A DNA stretch of 64,000 nt, from contig URQY01000006.1 of the NCBI GenBank assembly GCA_900550165.1, positions 5,153-69,152 on the forward strand, in the 5' to 3' direction. The DNA comes from an uncultured Eubacteriales bacterium. Lineage in GTDB: Bacteria; Bacillota; Clostridia; Oscillospirales; Oscillospiraceae. The notes beneath the pieces are model-generated. The model did no database searches and was not told the DNA's origin. It saw nothing but the letters and a program-made list of their open reading frames with translations. Each line of letters opens with the position of its first letter. The first letter of the stretch is position 1. This document shows positions 7,175 to 14,384 of this stretch, in pieces. A program made the position numbers and the translations under genes.

Positions 7175-8075
7175 GGAACTGGTCCGCCGATATTACGGCG
7201 GTGATGAGCGCGCGCTGGAGGAGTTGTACCGCAGGAATCTCGGGCTGATCCGGCGCATCGCCCGGGAGACTGCCAGAGAGTTCAACTGTCTGCATATGGA
7301 CAGGGAAAGACCGGGAGCGTTGTCCGGCTATACGAAAACGATTCTGGAGGATCTTTGCGGCGAGGGTGCGTTGGAATTTCTGACACGGGTCCAGAGCAGA
7401 GAATACGATGAGAGCCGTGCTGTGCTTGCCACCTACCTGTACCCACATCTGAAAGGCCGGATGACCCGTTGGCTGGAGCAACATATCGGAAATCTTTCTC
7501 TGAGCAAGCACGAGATGGATGCTGTCCGGCAGGCACAAAGGCTATATCATTCAGGTCAGTTCAGCATCGAAGAGATCGCGGAGAAAATGGATGTCCTTCT
7601 GGAACAGGCTGTCAAGCACATCCGTTACAACACCCATTTTGTTGGTGTCAATGATCTTATCCCTGGGAGCTATGACGGTGATCCCTTTGAGCGGCTGATG
7701 CCTGGGAATCTCTCTGTTTCTGCGGAGCAGGTCGTGTATCGAAAAGTCTGCATTGAGCTGCTGCAGGAACTATTTGATGCTCTCCCGAAGAAGGACAGGG
7801 ACATCCTCGGAAAATTCTACGGCGTATTCGGATTTGAAAAAACTTCGCTGAAGGAAATCGGCATGTACCACATGATGAAGGAGTCCGCCGTGGAAAAGGC
7901 AAAGGAGCGTGCTGTCACAAAGCTGAAAAAAGCCTATCCGGGTAGCAGGCTGCAGATCTGGAGGAATGTTCATCGTATGATACGCAGACCGATCCTGCCA
8001 GCGAAGGATGACAGAGCACTGCGGCGCAGCTTCACGACTTCGACCCTACGAAATCAGGAGTCTGGAAGATCGTAG
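7164..8075 (+). CDS. Sigma-70-family-like RNA polymerase sigma factor of the element
   Basis: A 303-residue protein whose start ATG (7164) overlaps the end of the previous gene. Its N-terminal part (EELVRRYYGGDERALEELYRRNLGLIRRIARETA) closely follows sigma region 2 helices. RAVLATYLYPHLKGRMTRWLEQH fits the -10 recognition helix zone, KHEMDAVRQAQRLYHSG fits region 3, and LFDALPKKDRDILGKFYG...TSLKEIG fits region 4 with a helix-turn-helix. The turn is less canonical than in housekeeping factors (GMYHMMKESAVEKAKERAVTKL), so DNA recognition may be unusual. The pairing with the DUF6076 gene suggests an element-specific transcription switch, perhaps with the zinc protein as partner. Targets are unknown; vanR starts about 145 bases downstream. 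Confidence 0.8.
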   Translation: MTNEELVRRYYGGDERALEELYRRNLGLIRRIARETAREFNCLHMDRERPGALSGYTKTILEDLCGEGALEFLTRVQSREYDESRAVLATYLYPHLKGRMTRWLEQHIGNLSLSKHEMDAVRQAQRLYHSGQFSIEEIAEKMDVLLEQAVKHIRYNTHFVGVNDLIPGSYDGDPFERLMPGNLSVSAEQVVYRKVCIELLQELFDALPKKDRDILGKFYGVFGFEKTSLKEIGMYHMMKESAVEKAKERAVTKLKKAYPGSRLQIWRNVHRMIRRPILPAKDDRALRRSFTTSTLRNQESGRS

Positions 8076-8220
8076 TTTCGATACAGTCTGGTGAGAATTT
8101 TGCGCAGACAGGAGACCGCAACAGTCCCCTTTAGGACATGTTTAGGAAAAATCAAGAGTCATACTCGCTTTTTTATACGTTCCGTGCTACAATGCAGAAA
8201 AACACGAAAGGCCGGCAACT
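8076..8220 (+). promoter_or_regulatory. Upstream region of vanRS
   Basis: A TACAAT -10-like hexamer (8188-8193) lies upstream of vanR with a weak -35 (TCGCTT, 17-base spacer). A poor -35 would be in keeping with a promoter needing an activator such as phosphorylated VanR. No terminator separates the sigma gene from vanR, so read-through is possible. Confidence 0.45.
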
Positions 8221-8916
8221 ATGGCTACACATATTTTAGTCGTCGATGACGAGACTGCGATCGCAGATCTGGTGGAGGTCTATCTGAAAAACGAAGGCTT
8301 CACCATCCACAAATTCTATAACGCCTCCGACGCCCTGGCTTGTGTGCGGACGACACGCTTGGATCTGGCGGTGCTGGACGTGATGCTGCCGGACATGGAC
8401 GGCTTTACCCTCTGCCAGCGCATCCGGGAGGACCACCTGTTCCCCATCATCATGCTCACCGCAAAGGTGGAGGATATGGACAAGATCATGGGGCTGACCT
8501 TGGGAGCGGACGACTACATCACCAAGCCCTTCAATCCTCTGGAACTGGTGGCCCGGGTCAAGACTCAGCTGCGCCGCTACACCCGGTACAACCCCAGGGA
8601 GGGGACAGTCCAGGAGGTCACCGAATACGACTTTCGAGGCCTTCAGATCTCCAAGGCCACTCACAAGTGCGTCCTGTTCGGCGAGGAACTGGCCCTGACG
8701 CCCTTGGAATTCTCCATTCTCTGGTATCTATGTGAGCACCAGGGGAATGTGGTGTCCAGCGAGGAACTGTTTGAACATGTTTGGGGCGAGGCGTTTATGG
8801 ACAGCAACAACACCGTCATGAGTCACATCGCCCGGCTACGGGAAAAGATGCACGAGCCCAGCCGAAAGCCCAAATTCATCAAGACCGTTTGGGGGGTGGG
8901 GTACACCATTGAGTAA
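8221..8916 (+). CDS. vanR: VanR-type response regulator (OmpR/PhoB family)
   Basis: A 231-residue two-domain response regulator. The receiver domain (1-~118) has the acidic pair D9/D10, phosphoacceptor D53 (AVLDVMLPD), T80 and K102 (YITKPFNP). The C-terminal winged helix (~130-231) carries the PhoB-type LTPLEFSILWYL and NTVMSHIARLREKM recognition segments. In van operons VanR~P activates both its own promoter and the resistance gene promoter. Assignment to VanR rather than another OmpR regulator rests on its exact place before vanS, the D-Ala-D-Ser ligase, vanXY and vanT. The stop overlaps the vanS TTG start by 8 bases, implying coupled synthesis. Confidence 0.9.
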   Translation: MATHILVVDDETAIADLVEVYLKNEGFTIHKFYNASDALACVRTTRLDLAVLDVMLPDMDGFTLCQRIREDHLFPIIMLTAKVEDMDKIMGLTLGADDYITKPFNPLELVARVKTQLRRYTRYNPREGTVQEVTEYDFRGLQISKATHKCVLFGEELALTPLEFSILWYLCEHQGNVVSSEELFEHVWGEAFMDSNNTVMSHIARLREKMHEPSRKPKFIKTVWGVGYTIE

Positions 8917-10015
8917 GAAAGGAAATACCCGCAGCCGCCGGAGATCTTTGCGCATCTGGGGCGGCTACCTGCTGGTCCTCATGGCTTGGGTGGTCGCAGT
9001 GATGGCCTTGGCATTCCTGGGCTTCATCATCTGCGCCAGCATCACCTGGCAGCCCTCGCCGCTCTACGACTTCCTGAATTGGGTTCGAGACTACATCGTT
9101 CTGGTCTGCATCGTCACAGTGCTGGCGGGCTGGGTGGTCATCAGCTTCTATTTTATCTCCAAGCCCATCAAGCAGCTGGACGTGGTGGCCAATGCGGCAG
9201 AGCAATTATCCCGCCCCAGTGAGGAGCCCATCCAGCTGCCGGATTCCCTGGAGGACATCTCCATCCAGCTGAATCTGGCCCGGGAGCAGGCTCTCCGGGA
9301 CGCCCGGGCAGCCCGGGAGGCAGAACAGCGGAAAAACGACCTAATCGTCTATCTGGCCCACGACCTGAAAACGCCCCTGACCAGCGTCATCGGCTACCTG
9401 ACCCTCCTGCGGGATGAGCCTCAGATCTCCCCGGAGATCCGGGCCAGGTACACCGGCATCGCCCTGGAGAAGGCGGAGCGGCTGGAGGACCTCATCAACG
9501 AGTTCTTCGACATCACCCGCTTCAACCTCTCTCGCCTGGAGCTGGAGCGGCAGAGCGTGGACCTGACGCGGATGCTGGAGCAGGTCGCCAGCGAATTCCG
9601 CCCCATTTTCGCAGAATCGGGGCTGTCATGCAGCCTGGATCTGCCGCCCAAGCTGCACTATTCCTGTGACCCGGATAAGCTGGCAAGGGTCTTTGATAAT
9701 CTCCTGCGCAACGCGTCTTATTATAGCCTGCCGGACAGCACGGTGGAAATTGCCGGACGGATAGAGGCCGGGAAAATCGTACTCACCTTCTCCAATGCGG
9801 GAAAGAACATCCCCCAGGAGAAATTGGACCGGATCTTTGAACAGTTCTTCCGTCTGGACAGCTCCCGCGCCACCCGGACAGGTGGTGCGGGCCTTGGCTT
9901 AGCCATCGCCAAGGAGATCGTGGAGCTCCACGGCGGGACCATTCGGGCGGACAGCACCGAGGATCGGATCACCTTCACCATCTGTCTTCCGTCAGACCAT
10001 TCAGAAGCGCCGTAA
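8909..10015 (+). CDS. vanS: VanS-type sensor histidine kinase
   Basis: A 368-residue membrane histidine kinase. Two membrane helices (about 16-43 and 62-84) bracket a short ~18-residue extracytoplasmic loop (TWQPSPLYDFLNWVRDY). A linker follows, then the H-box YLAHDLKTPLTSVIGY with H151, an N-box (FDNLLRNASYYS), G1/G2 boxes (GGAGLGLAIAKEIVELHGG) and an F region. The start is TTG at 8909, inside the end of vanR. It should phosphorylate VanR in response to glycopeptide. The very small sensor loop means the signal is more likely drug or lipid II bound near the membrane than a large ligand domain; that is an inference. Confidence 0.9.
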   Translation: MSKKGNTRSRRRSLRIWGGYLLVLMAWVVAVMALAFLGFIICASITWQPSPLYDFLNWVRDYIVLVCIVTVLAGWVVISFYFISKPIKQLDVVANAAEQLSRPSEEPIQLPDSLEDISIQLNLAREQALRDARAAREAEQRKNDLIVYLAHDLKTPLTSVIGYLTLLRDEPQISPEIRARYTGIALEKAERLEDLINEFFDITRFNLSRLELERQSVDLTRMLEQVASEFRPIFAESGLSCSLDLPPKLHYSCDPDKLARVFDNLLRNASYYSLPDSTVEIAGRIEAGKIVLTFSNAGKNIPQEKLDRIFEQFFRLDSSRATRTGGAGLGLAIAKEIVELHGGTIRADSTEDRITFTICLPSDHSEAP

Positions 10016-10020
10016 GAAAA

Positions 10021-10146
10021 TCACAAGAATTTCGCAGAAAACTTGCAAGGCATCCGTTGGTAGATAGACAAGTATGAAACGCCTGGTTCTGGTACCATTT
10101 CAGTATCAGAACCAGGCGCTTTATTTTGATTAGGAGGTCTTATCCC
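10021..10146 (+). promoter_or_regulatory. vanG promoter/leader with possible VanR boxes and a strong hairpin
   Basis: Just after vanS are two tandem similar blocks, TCACAAGAATT (10021-10031) and TCGCAGAAAACTT (10032-10044). The second resembles the VanR box I recall as TCGTAnGAAAnTT. CGCCTGGTTCTG (10080-10091) and CAGAACCAGGCG (10107-10118) form a perfect 12-bp stem with a 15-base loop followed by CTTTATTTTG. It may terminate vanRS transcription or attenuate vanG. A TAGGAGGT ribosome binding site precedes vanG. Confidence 0.55.
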
Positions 10147-11187
10147 ATGAAAACCATTCTCGTTCTCTTCGGCGGATGCTCCACGGAGTACGAAGTTTCT
10201 CTCCATTCCGCCTATGCGGTGCTGTCCCACATGGACCCCGCCCGCTATACTCCTTTGGCTGTGGGCATCACACGGGAGGGGCAGTGGCTCTGCTATACCG
10301 GCGACCTCTCCCGGCTGGAGGACGGTACTTGGCAGCAGGCGGCAGACTGTATCCCCTGCACCCCACTGGTGGAACGGGAGGCCCACGCTTTACTACTGCT
10401 GGACGGCTCCGGCCGCCGTCTCCTCTTTGACGCGGTATTCCCAGTCCTCCACGGCAAGAACGGCGAGGACGGTACGGTACAGGGACTCTTTGAACTGGCC
10501 GGGGTCCCGGTCATCGGCTGCGGGACATTGTCCAGCGCCTTGTGCATGGACAAGGACCGGGCCCACCAGCTGGCGGCCCTGGCCGGCATCCGGGTCCCCC
10601 GGAGCCACGTCTTTCATTCCAGCGATGATTTCAGCCGGATCGCCCAGGCAGCGGAGGAACTGGGATACCCGGTGTTTGTCAAGCCGGTCCGGGCCGGTTC
10701 CTCCTTCGGTATCACCAAAGTCTCCGGGCCGGAAGAGCTGCCCGCCGCCATGGAGGAGGCCTTCCGCCACGACAGCGCCGTGATCCTGGAGGAGACGATC
10801 CCCGGCTTTGAGGTGGGCTGCGCGGTCATGGGCAACGAGGAACTGACCGTGGGTCTGGTGGACGAGATTGCGCTGTCGGAGGGCTTTTTCAACTATGAGG
10901 AGAAGTACACCTTAAAGACCTCCGCCATCCACTGTCCCGCCCGCATCCCGCCGGAGAAGGCGGCAGAGATCCAGACAGCGGCAAAAACCATTTACCGTGC
11001 CCTGGACTGCCGGGTATTCGCCCGGGTGGATCTGTTCCTCACCCCGGATGGGGAGATCGTCTTCAATGAGGTCAACACCATCCCCGGCTTTACCGCCCAC
11101 AGCCGCTACCCCAGCATGATGCAGGGCATCGGCATTTCCTTTGGGGAGCTGGTGACCCGCCTGATCGAGTTGGGGGTGGCGGGATGA
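10147..11187 (+). CDS. vanG: D-alanine--D-serine ligase, VanG type
   Basis: A 346-residue ATP-grasp ligase predicted to join D-Ala to D-Ser, so that peptidoglycan precursors bind glycopeptides poorly. The N-terminal motif VLFGGCSTEYEVS, the ATP-binding lysine region PVFVKPVRAGSSFGITK (about 175-191), and the metal site FARVDLFL...VFNEVNTIPG (about 291-314) are all present. The omega-loop reads EKYTLKTS (252-259), the form I associate with D-Ser-type ligases (VanC/E/G) rather than D-Lac ligases. The start is ATG 10147 with an optimal GGAGG. The 3' end overlaps vanXY by 4 bases (ATGA). A housekeeping Ddl is the main alternative, but the operon context argues strongly against that. Confidence 0.93.
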   Translation: MKTILVLFGGCSTEYEVSLHSAYAVLSHMDPARYTPLAVGITREGQWLCYTGDLSRLEDGTWQQAADCIPCTPLVEREAHALLLLDGSGRRLLFDAVFPVLHGKNGEDGTVQGLFELAGVPVIGCGTLSSALCMDKDRAHQLAALAGIRVPRSHVFHSSDDFSRIAQAAEELGYPVFVKPVRAGSSFGITKVSGPEELPAAMEEAFRHDSAVILEETIPGFEVGCAVMGNEELTVGLVDEIALSEGFFNYEEKYTLKTSAIHCPARIPPEKAAEIQTAAKTIYRALDCRVFARVDLFLTPDGEIVFNEVNTIPGFTAHSRYPSMMQGIGISFGELVTRLIELGVAG

Positions 11188-11936
11188 GAACCGTGTCGAT
11201 TCCCCGGGAGCAGATTTTTCAGGGGCCGCTGGTCCTGGTCAACCGAGCGCATCCCCTGCATGAAAAAGAGCGATCTGCGCTGACCTCGGTGGACCCGCAC
11301 CACCCCGACATTCTTCTTGAAAGCAGGGCACGGCAGCTACTGTCTGCCTGTATCCAAAAGGCGGGGGGACAGCGGGAGATCGTGCCGGTGTCCGGCTGGC
11401 GGAGCCAGCAGGAACAGCAGCGGATCTGGGACGACTCCATGGCGGAGCATGGGGAGACATTTACCCGCCAGTATGTGGCCCTTCCAGGATGCAGTGAGCA
11501 TCAGACCGGCCTCGCCATCGACCTGGGAAAGGCTGCCGGATACATCGACTTCATCCGGCCTGCCTTTCCCTATGACGGCGTCTGCGGAAGATTTAGGCGT
11601 CTGGCGGCCCGGTACGGCTTTATCGAACGCTACCAGCGGGGCAAGGAGGAAGTCACCGGGATCTCGGCTGAGCCGTGGCACTTCCGCTATGTGGGGGCGC
11701 CCCACGCCCAGCTGATGGAAACCAACGGGCTGTGTCTGGAGGAGTACCGGGACTTTTTGCGGCAGGGTCCCCGGAGCGTCGCTCTGGAAAACGGCCGCAT
11801 GGCCCAGGTGTTCTATGTGCCCGCCGCCGGAGCCGTCACAGAGGTGGAAGTGCCGGAGGGCTGCTGCCAGATATCCGGCGACAATGTGGAGGGATTTATC
11901 CTGACATGGTGGGGGGATACCCATGAGAACGGCTAA
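11184..11936 (+). CDS. vanXY: VanXY-type D,D-dipeptidase/D,D-carboxypeptidase
   Basis: A 250-residue zinc peptidase of the M15 (VanY/DacB) family. The zinc site is visible: SEHQTGLAID with H106 and D113, and EPWHFRY with H166, with E163 as the likely catalytic base. The length, lack of a signal peptide and lack of a membrane anchor fit cytoplasmic VanXY, which removes D-Ala-D-Ala dipeptide and trims D-Ala from precursors, clearing the vancomycin-sensitive pool. The start overlaps the ligase stop (ATGA), and its last 14 bases overlap vanT, giving a tightly coupled resistance operon. Whether it has both activities or only one depends on a small specificity loop I cannot judge. Confidence 0.92.
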   Translation: MRTVSIPREQIFQGPLVLVNRAHPLHEKERSALTSVDPHHPDILLESRARQLLSACIQKAGGQREIVPVSGWRSQQEQQRIWDDSMAEHGETFTRQYVALPGCSEHQTGLAIDLGKAAGYIDFIRPAFPYDGVCGRFRRLAARYGFIERYQRGKEEVTGISAEPWHFRYVGAPHAQLMETNGLCLEEYRDFLRQGPRSVALENGRMAQVFYVPAAGAVTEVEVPEGCCQISGDNVEGFILTWWGDTHENG

Positions 11937-14004
11937 GAAAACCGTCCCGACTTTGGACCTCTTTCGTCTGGCGGCAGTCCTGCTGGTGGTGATGAACCAC
12001 ACCTCGCCCCTGGCGGATGTGTCTGCCATGGCTGATTTCTGGCTTACCCGGGTACTGGCCCGGGTGGCAGTCCCATTCTTTCTGATGACCACTGGGTACT
12101 TTCTGAGCCGGAATCACTGGGCTGGTGTGGGGCGGCAGCTGAAAAAGCTCTGCCTGCTCTACGGCGTCTGCATCCTTTTGTATCTGCCAGTGAATCTCTA
12201 TGCCGGCAGCTTCACCGGTCCGGCGGATGTTTTGCGGAAACTGCTGGTGGACGGCACCTTCTACCACCTGTGGTATTTCCCGGCGACCATTCTGGGCATC
12301 GTCATCGCCCGGTGGCTCAGCCGGCTGGGCCTGCGGGTGGCTCTGCCTGTGGCGGCGCTACTCTATCTCATCGGTCTGGGCGGGGACAGTTACTATGGAC
12401 TGGTTTCCCAGATCCCGCTGCTTCGGACCCTTTACGACGGCATTTTTACACTGTGCGGCTATACCCGCAATGGCCTGTTCTTCGCGCCACTGTTCCTTCT
12501 GCTTGGGGCCGCCGGAAGGCGGTGGAACCAAAAGCTGTCTCTGGCGGGCTTCTTCCTCTCTCTGGCAGCCATGAGCGCCGAGGGGCTGTGGCTCCATCGC
12601 ATGGATGTCCAGCGCCACGACAGCATGTACCTCGCCCTCCCCCTGTGCATAGTATGCCTTTTTTCTCTGCTGCTGGGCGGAAACAAGGGCGAGTCCAGGA
12701 AAGTCCGGGAATTTTCCACAGCCGTGTATGTGCTCCATCCCCTCTGCATCGTACTGGTCCGGGGAGCGGCAAAGCTACTGGGACTGGGAGAAATGCTCAT
12801 TGAAAACAGTGTTCTCCATTTTATTGTGGTGCTGGCGCTCAGTGCGCTGCTCTCCGCCCCTTGCCTGCTGAGGCTTCAAAAGAAGCCCAGCCCCACCGCT
12901 CGGGCCTGGCGGGAGGTGGATCTGGCGGCCCTTGGGCACAACGCCCAGGTGCTGCGGAACACATTGGCCCCGGGGACAGAGCTGATGGCGGTGGTAAAGG
13001 CGGAGGCCTACGGTCACGGCGGGGCAGTGACCGCCCGCACCTTACAGCGAGCGGGCGTCCGGGCCTTTGCCGTGGCCTGCCTGGCCGAGGGGATTGCTCT
13101 GCGAAAGGCGGGCATCCGGGGGACAATCTTGATCTTAGGTTATACCTCCCCGGAGGAAGCTCCGCTCTTGACGCGATGGCATCTGACCCAGACGGTGGCG
13201 GATATTGACCACGGGCGGGCCTTGGCAGCCAGAGGGCGGCGTGTCCATGTCCATCTGGCCCTGGACACGGGGATGCACCGGCTGGGCATCCTGGCGGAAA
13301 ACCGGAAGGAGATCCTGGAGGCATTCCGGCTTCCAAACCTGGTAGTGGACGGTGTCTTTTCTCATCTATACGTCTCGGACAGCCTGGAAGCCGAAGATGT
13401 TGCCTACACCCAAGAGCAGCTGACCTTGTTCTATGATACGGTGGCCTGGCTCCGAACTGCCGGATATGATCCCGGCAAAGTTCATATCCAGTCCAGCTAT
13501 GGACTTTGGAACCTCCCAGCTCAGCCCTGTGACTATGTCCGGGCTGGAATCGCACTCTATGGAGTTCGAAGCGATGATGCGCCTGTTCAGCGAAGCCTTG
13601 ACCTGCGGCCGGTTCTGTCTCTCCGGGCCAGAGTGGCCAGTATCCGCACTGTGCAAGCCGGAGAGAGCGCCGGGTACGGGCGGGTCTTTCAGGCAGAGCA
13701 AGAAACCAAACTGGCGGTGGTCACCATCGGCTACGCGGACGGTCTGCCCCGGGATCTGCCTCAGCGGGGCGGCCAGGTGCTGATTCAGGGCCGGCGTTGT
13801 CCTATGGTGGGGTGGATGTGCATGGACCAGTTGCTGGTGGACGTCAGCGATCTTTCGGAGGTCGCTCCTGGCGATACAGTGACTATTATCGGCCGGGATG
13901 GCGGTCAGGTGATTCGGGCAGAGGAACTGGCTGCATGCTGTGGGACGATTACCAACGAACTGCTCTCCCGGTTAGGCATGCGGTTACCCATTGTTTCTGG
14001 TTAA
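11923..14004 (+). CDS. vanT: VanT-type membrane serine/alanine racemase
   Basis: A 693-residue fusion. The N-terminal half (about 1-320) is an acyltransferase-3-like membrane domain with about ten helices (FRLAAVLLVVMNHTSPL at the start), thought to bring L-Ser to the racemase. The C-terminal half (about 325-693) is an alanine-racemase fold. The PLP lysine is K359 in AVVKAEAYGHG, the other catalytic Tyr lies in ESAGYGRVF, and RAGIALYG is also conserved. HIQSSYGLWNLP replaces the usual alanine racemase segment, as in D-Ser-producing VanT. It supplies D-Ser to the ligase. No separate transcription start is needed, and a strong hairpin follows at 14068-14109. Confidence 0.93.
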   Translation: MRTAKKTVPTLDLFRLAAVLLVVMNHTSPLADVSAMADFWLTRVLARVAVPFFLMTTGYFLSRNHWAGVGRQLKKLCLLYGVCILLYLPVNLYAGSFTGPADVLRKLLVDGTFYHLWYFPATILGIVIARWLSRLGLRVALPVAALLYLIGLGGDSYYGLVSQIPLLRTLYDGIFTLCGYTRNGLFFAPLFLLLGAAGRRWNQKLSLAGFFLSLAAMSAEGLWLHRMDVQRHDSMYLALPLCIVCLFSLLLGGNKGESRKVREFSTAVYVLHPLCIVLVRGAAKLLGLGEMLIENSVLHFIVVLALSALLSAPCLLRLQKKPSPTARAWREVDLAALGHNAQVLRNTLAPGTELMAVVKAEAYGHGGAVTARTLQRAGVRAFAVACLAEGIALRKAGIRGTILILGYTSPEEAPLLTRWHLTQTVADIDHGRALAARGRRVHVHLALDTGMHRLGILAENRKEILEAFRLPNLVVDGVFSHLYVSDSLEAEDVAYTQEQLTLFYDTVAWLRTAGYDPGKVHIQSSYGLWNLPAQPCDYVRAGIALYGVRSDDAPVQRSLDLRPVLSLRARVASIRTVQAGESAGYGRVFQAEQETKLAVVTIGYADGLPRDLPQRGGQVLIQGRRCPMVGWMCMDQLLVDVSDLSEVAPGDTVTIIGRDGGQVIRAEELAACCGTITNELLSRLGMRLPIVSG

Positions 14005-14067
14005 AGAGCGGTAGGGAATTTTACAAAGATTCCGGTTCGGATTTCAACATGAATATACCTTTAAACA

Positions 14068-14109
14068 GGAATAGCCACCAACCACGATGAAATGGTTGAT
14101 GGCTATTCC
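14068..14109. terminator. Strong hairpin downstream of vanT, near the element right end
   Basis: GGAATAGCCACCAACCA (14068-14084) pairs with 14093-14109 over 16 of 17 positions around an 8-base loop. It would stop vanT transcripts and may also stop tRNA-Gly transcripts coming from the right. There is no long T-tract on either strand, so its termination efficiency is uncertain. Confidence 0.55.
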
Positions 14110-14119
14110 CGTTTGGTCG

Positions 14120-14158
14120 ACACCAAGAGATTCTCTCAATCGGTTTAATCTGGTGTTT
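14120..14158. repeat. Right-end hairpin containing the recombinase-leader motif
   Basis: ACACCA with TGGTGT and AGATT with AATCT make an imperfect stem whose loop carries CTCTCAATCGGTTT. The 15 bases complementary to AAACCGATTGAGAGA (14132-14146) repeat the motif in the recombinase leader at 2194-2208. It is placed 25-65 bases inside the right end, suggesting a binding site tied to recombination, but this is only positional evidence. Confidence 0.5.
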
Positions 14159-14167
14159 TCAAGATGT

Positions 14168-14208
14168 CCTTATGAGGAGTCGCCCTTGCGCGTGCCTCTC
14201 TTTTTTGG
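14168..14208. other. Predicted right attachment junction (attR)
   Basis: The element half is CCTTATGAGGAGTCGC (14168-14183). The chromosomal half, GCGCGTGCCTCTCTTTTTTGG, runs into the tRNA-Gly 3' end. The shared TT is at 14186-14187. Joining the two outer halves gives a tRNA-Gly terminator hairpin (ACGC/GCGT plus GAGAG/CTCTT, loop GCAAAG, then ATTTTTT read leftward). Confidence 0.65.
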
Positions 14209-14279
14209 AGCAGGGTACGGGAGTCGAACCCGCCTTAACGGCTTGGGAAGCCGCTGTAATACCGATATACCAACCCTGC
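14206..14279 (-). tRNA. tRNA-Gly (anticodon CCC)
   Basis: Read on the minus strand, GCAGGGT pairs with ACCCTGC as the acceptor stem. There is a D arm, an anticodon stem GCGGC/GCCGT around the loop TTCCCAA with anticodon CCC, and a T arm GCGGG-TTCGACT-CCCGT. The discriminator is T and CCA is encoded. A T discriminator is typical of tRNA-Gly. CCC reads GGG codons. Its 3' end is ~20 bases from the element end. Confidence 0.97.
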
Positions 14280-14289
14280 GAATGGAGAG

Positions 14290-14318
14290 AGTATATCATA
14301 TCTTTCGTGTCATTTCAA
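14290..14318 (-). promoter_or_regulatory. Promoter of tRNA-Gly
   Basis: On the minus strand, TTGAAA (14318-14313) and TATACT (14295-14290) are spaced by 17 bases and lie directly upstream of the tRNA. Confidence 0.75.
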
Positions 14319-14384
14319 GGCGAAATATTCATGTTGGCACAATTCCTTTCATATTCTTTGCCAAACGAAGAAAGGAGCTCCGCC

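Larger units (their letters stand above)
452..14186. mobile_element. ~13.7 kb integrative mobilizable element with a vanG-type glycopeptide resistance operon
   Basis: The element runs from a serine recombinase gene at the left end to vanT at the right end. It contains a recombinase, relaxase, MobC-like protein, RepA-like ATPase, sigma-like factor and the vanRS-G-XY-T cluster. No type IV secretion genes are visible, so it should depend on a helper for transfer. The ends are set by comparing both junctions: CCTTATGAGGAGTCGC (14168-14183) and GCTACTCCTGATAGGG (455-470) are inverted copies matching at 13 of 16 positions, and lie symmetrically around a TT present at both junctions (451-452 and 14186-14187). 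That is the layout expected after serine-integrase recombination. Outside the element lie an SDR gene on the left and tRNA-Gly on the right. The exact boundary is inferred from symmetry, not from comparison with an empty site. Confidence 0.85.

Noticed and set aside
10147..11187. Housekeeping D-Ala-D-Ala ligase (Ddl)
   Set aside because: Location between vanS and vanXY with overlap and the EKYTLKTS loop fit a D-Ala-D-Ser ligase better.
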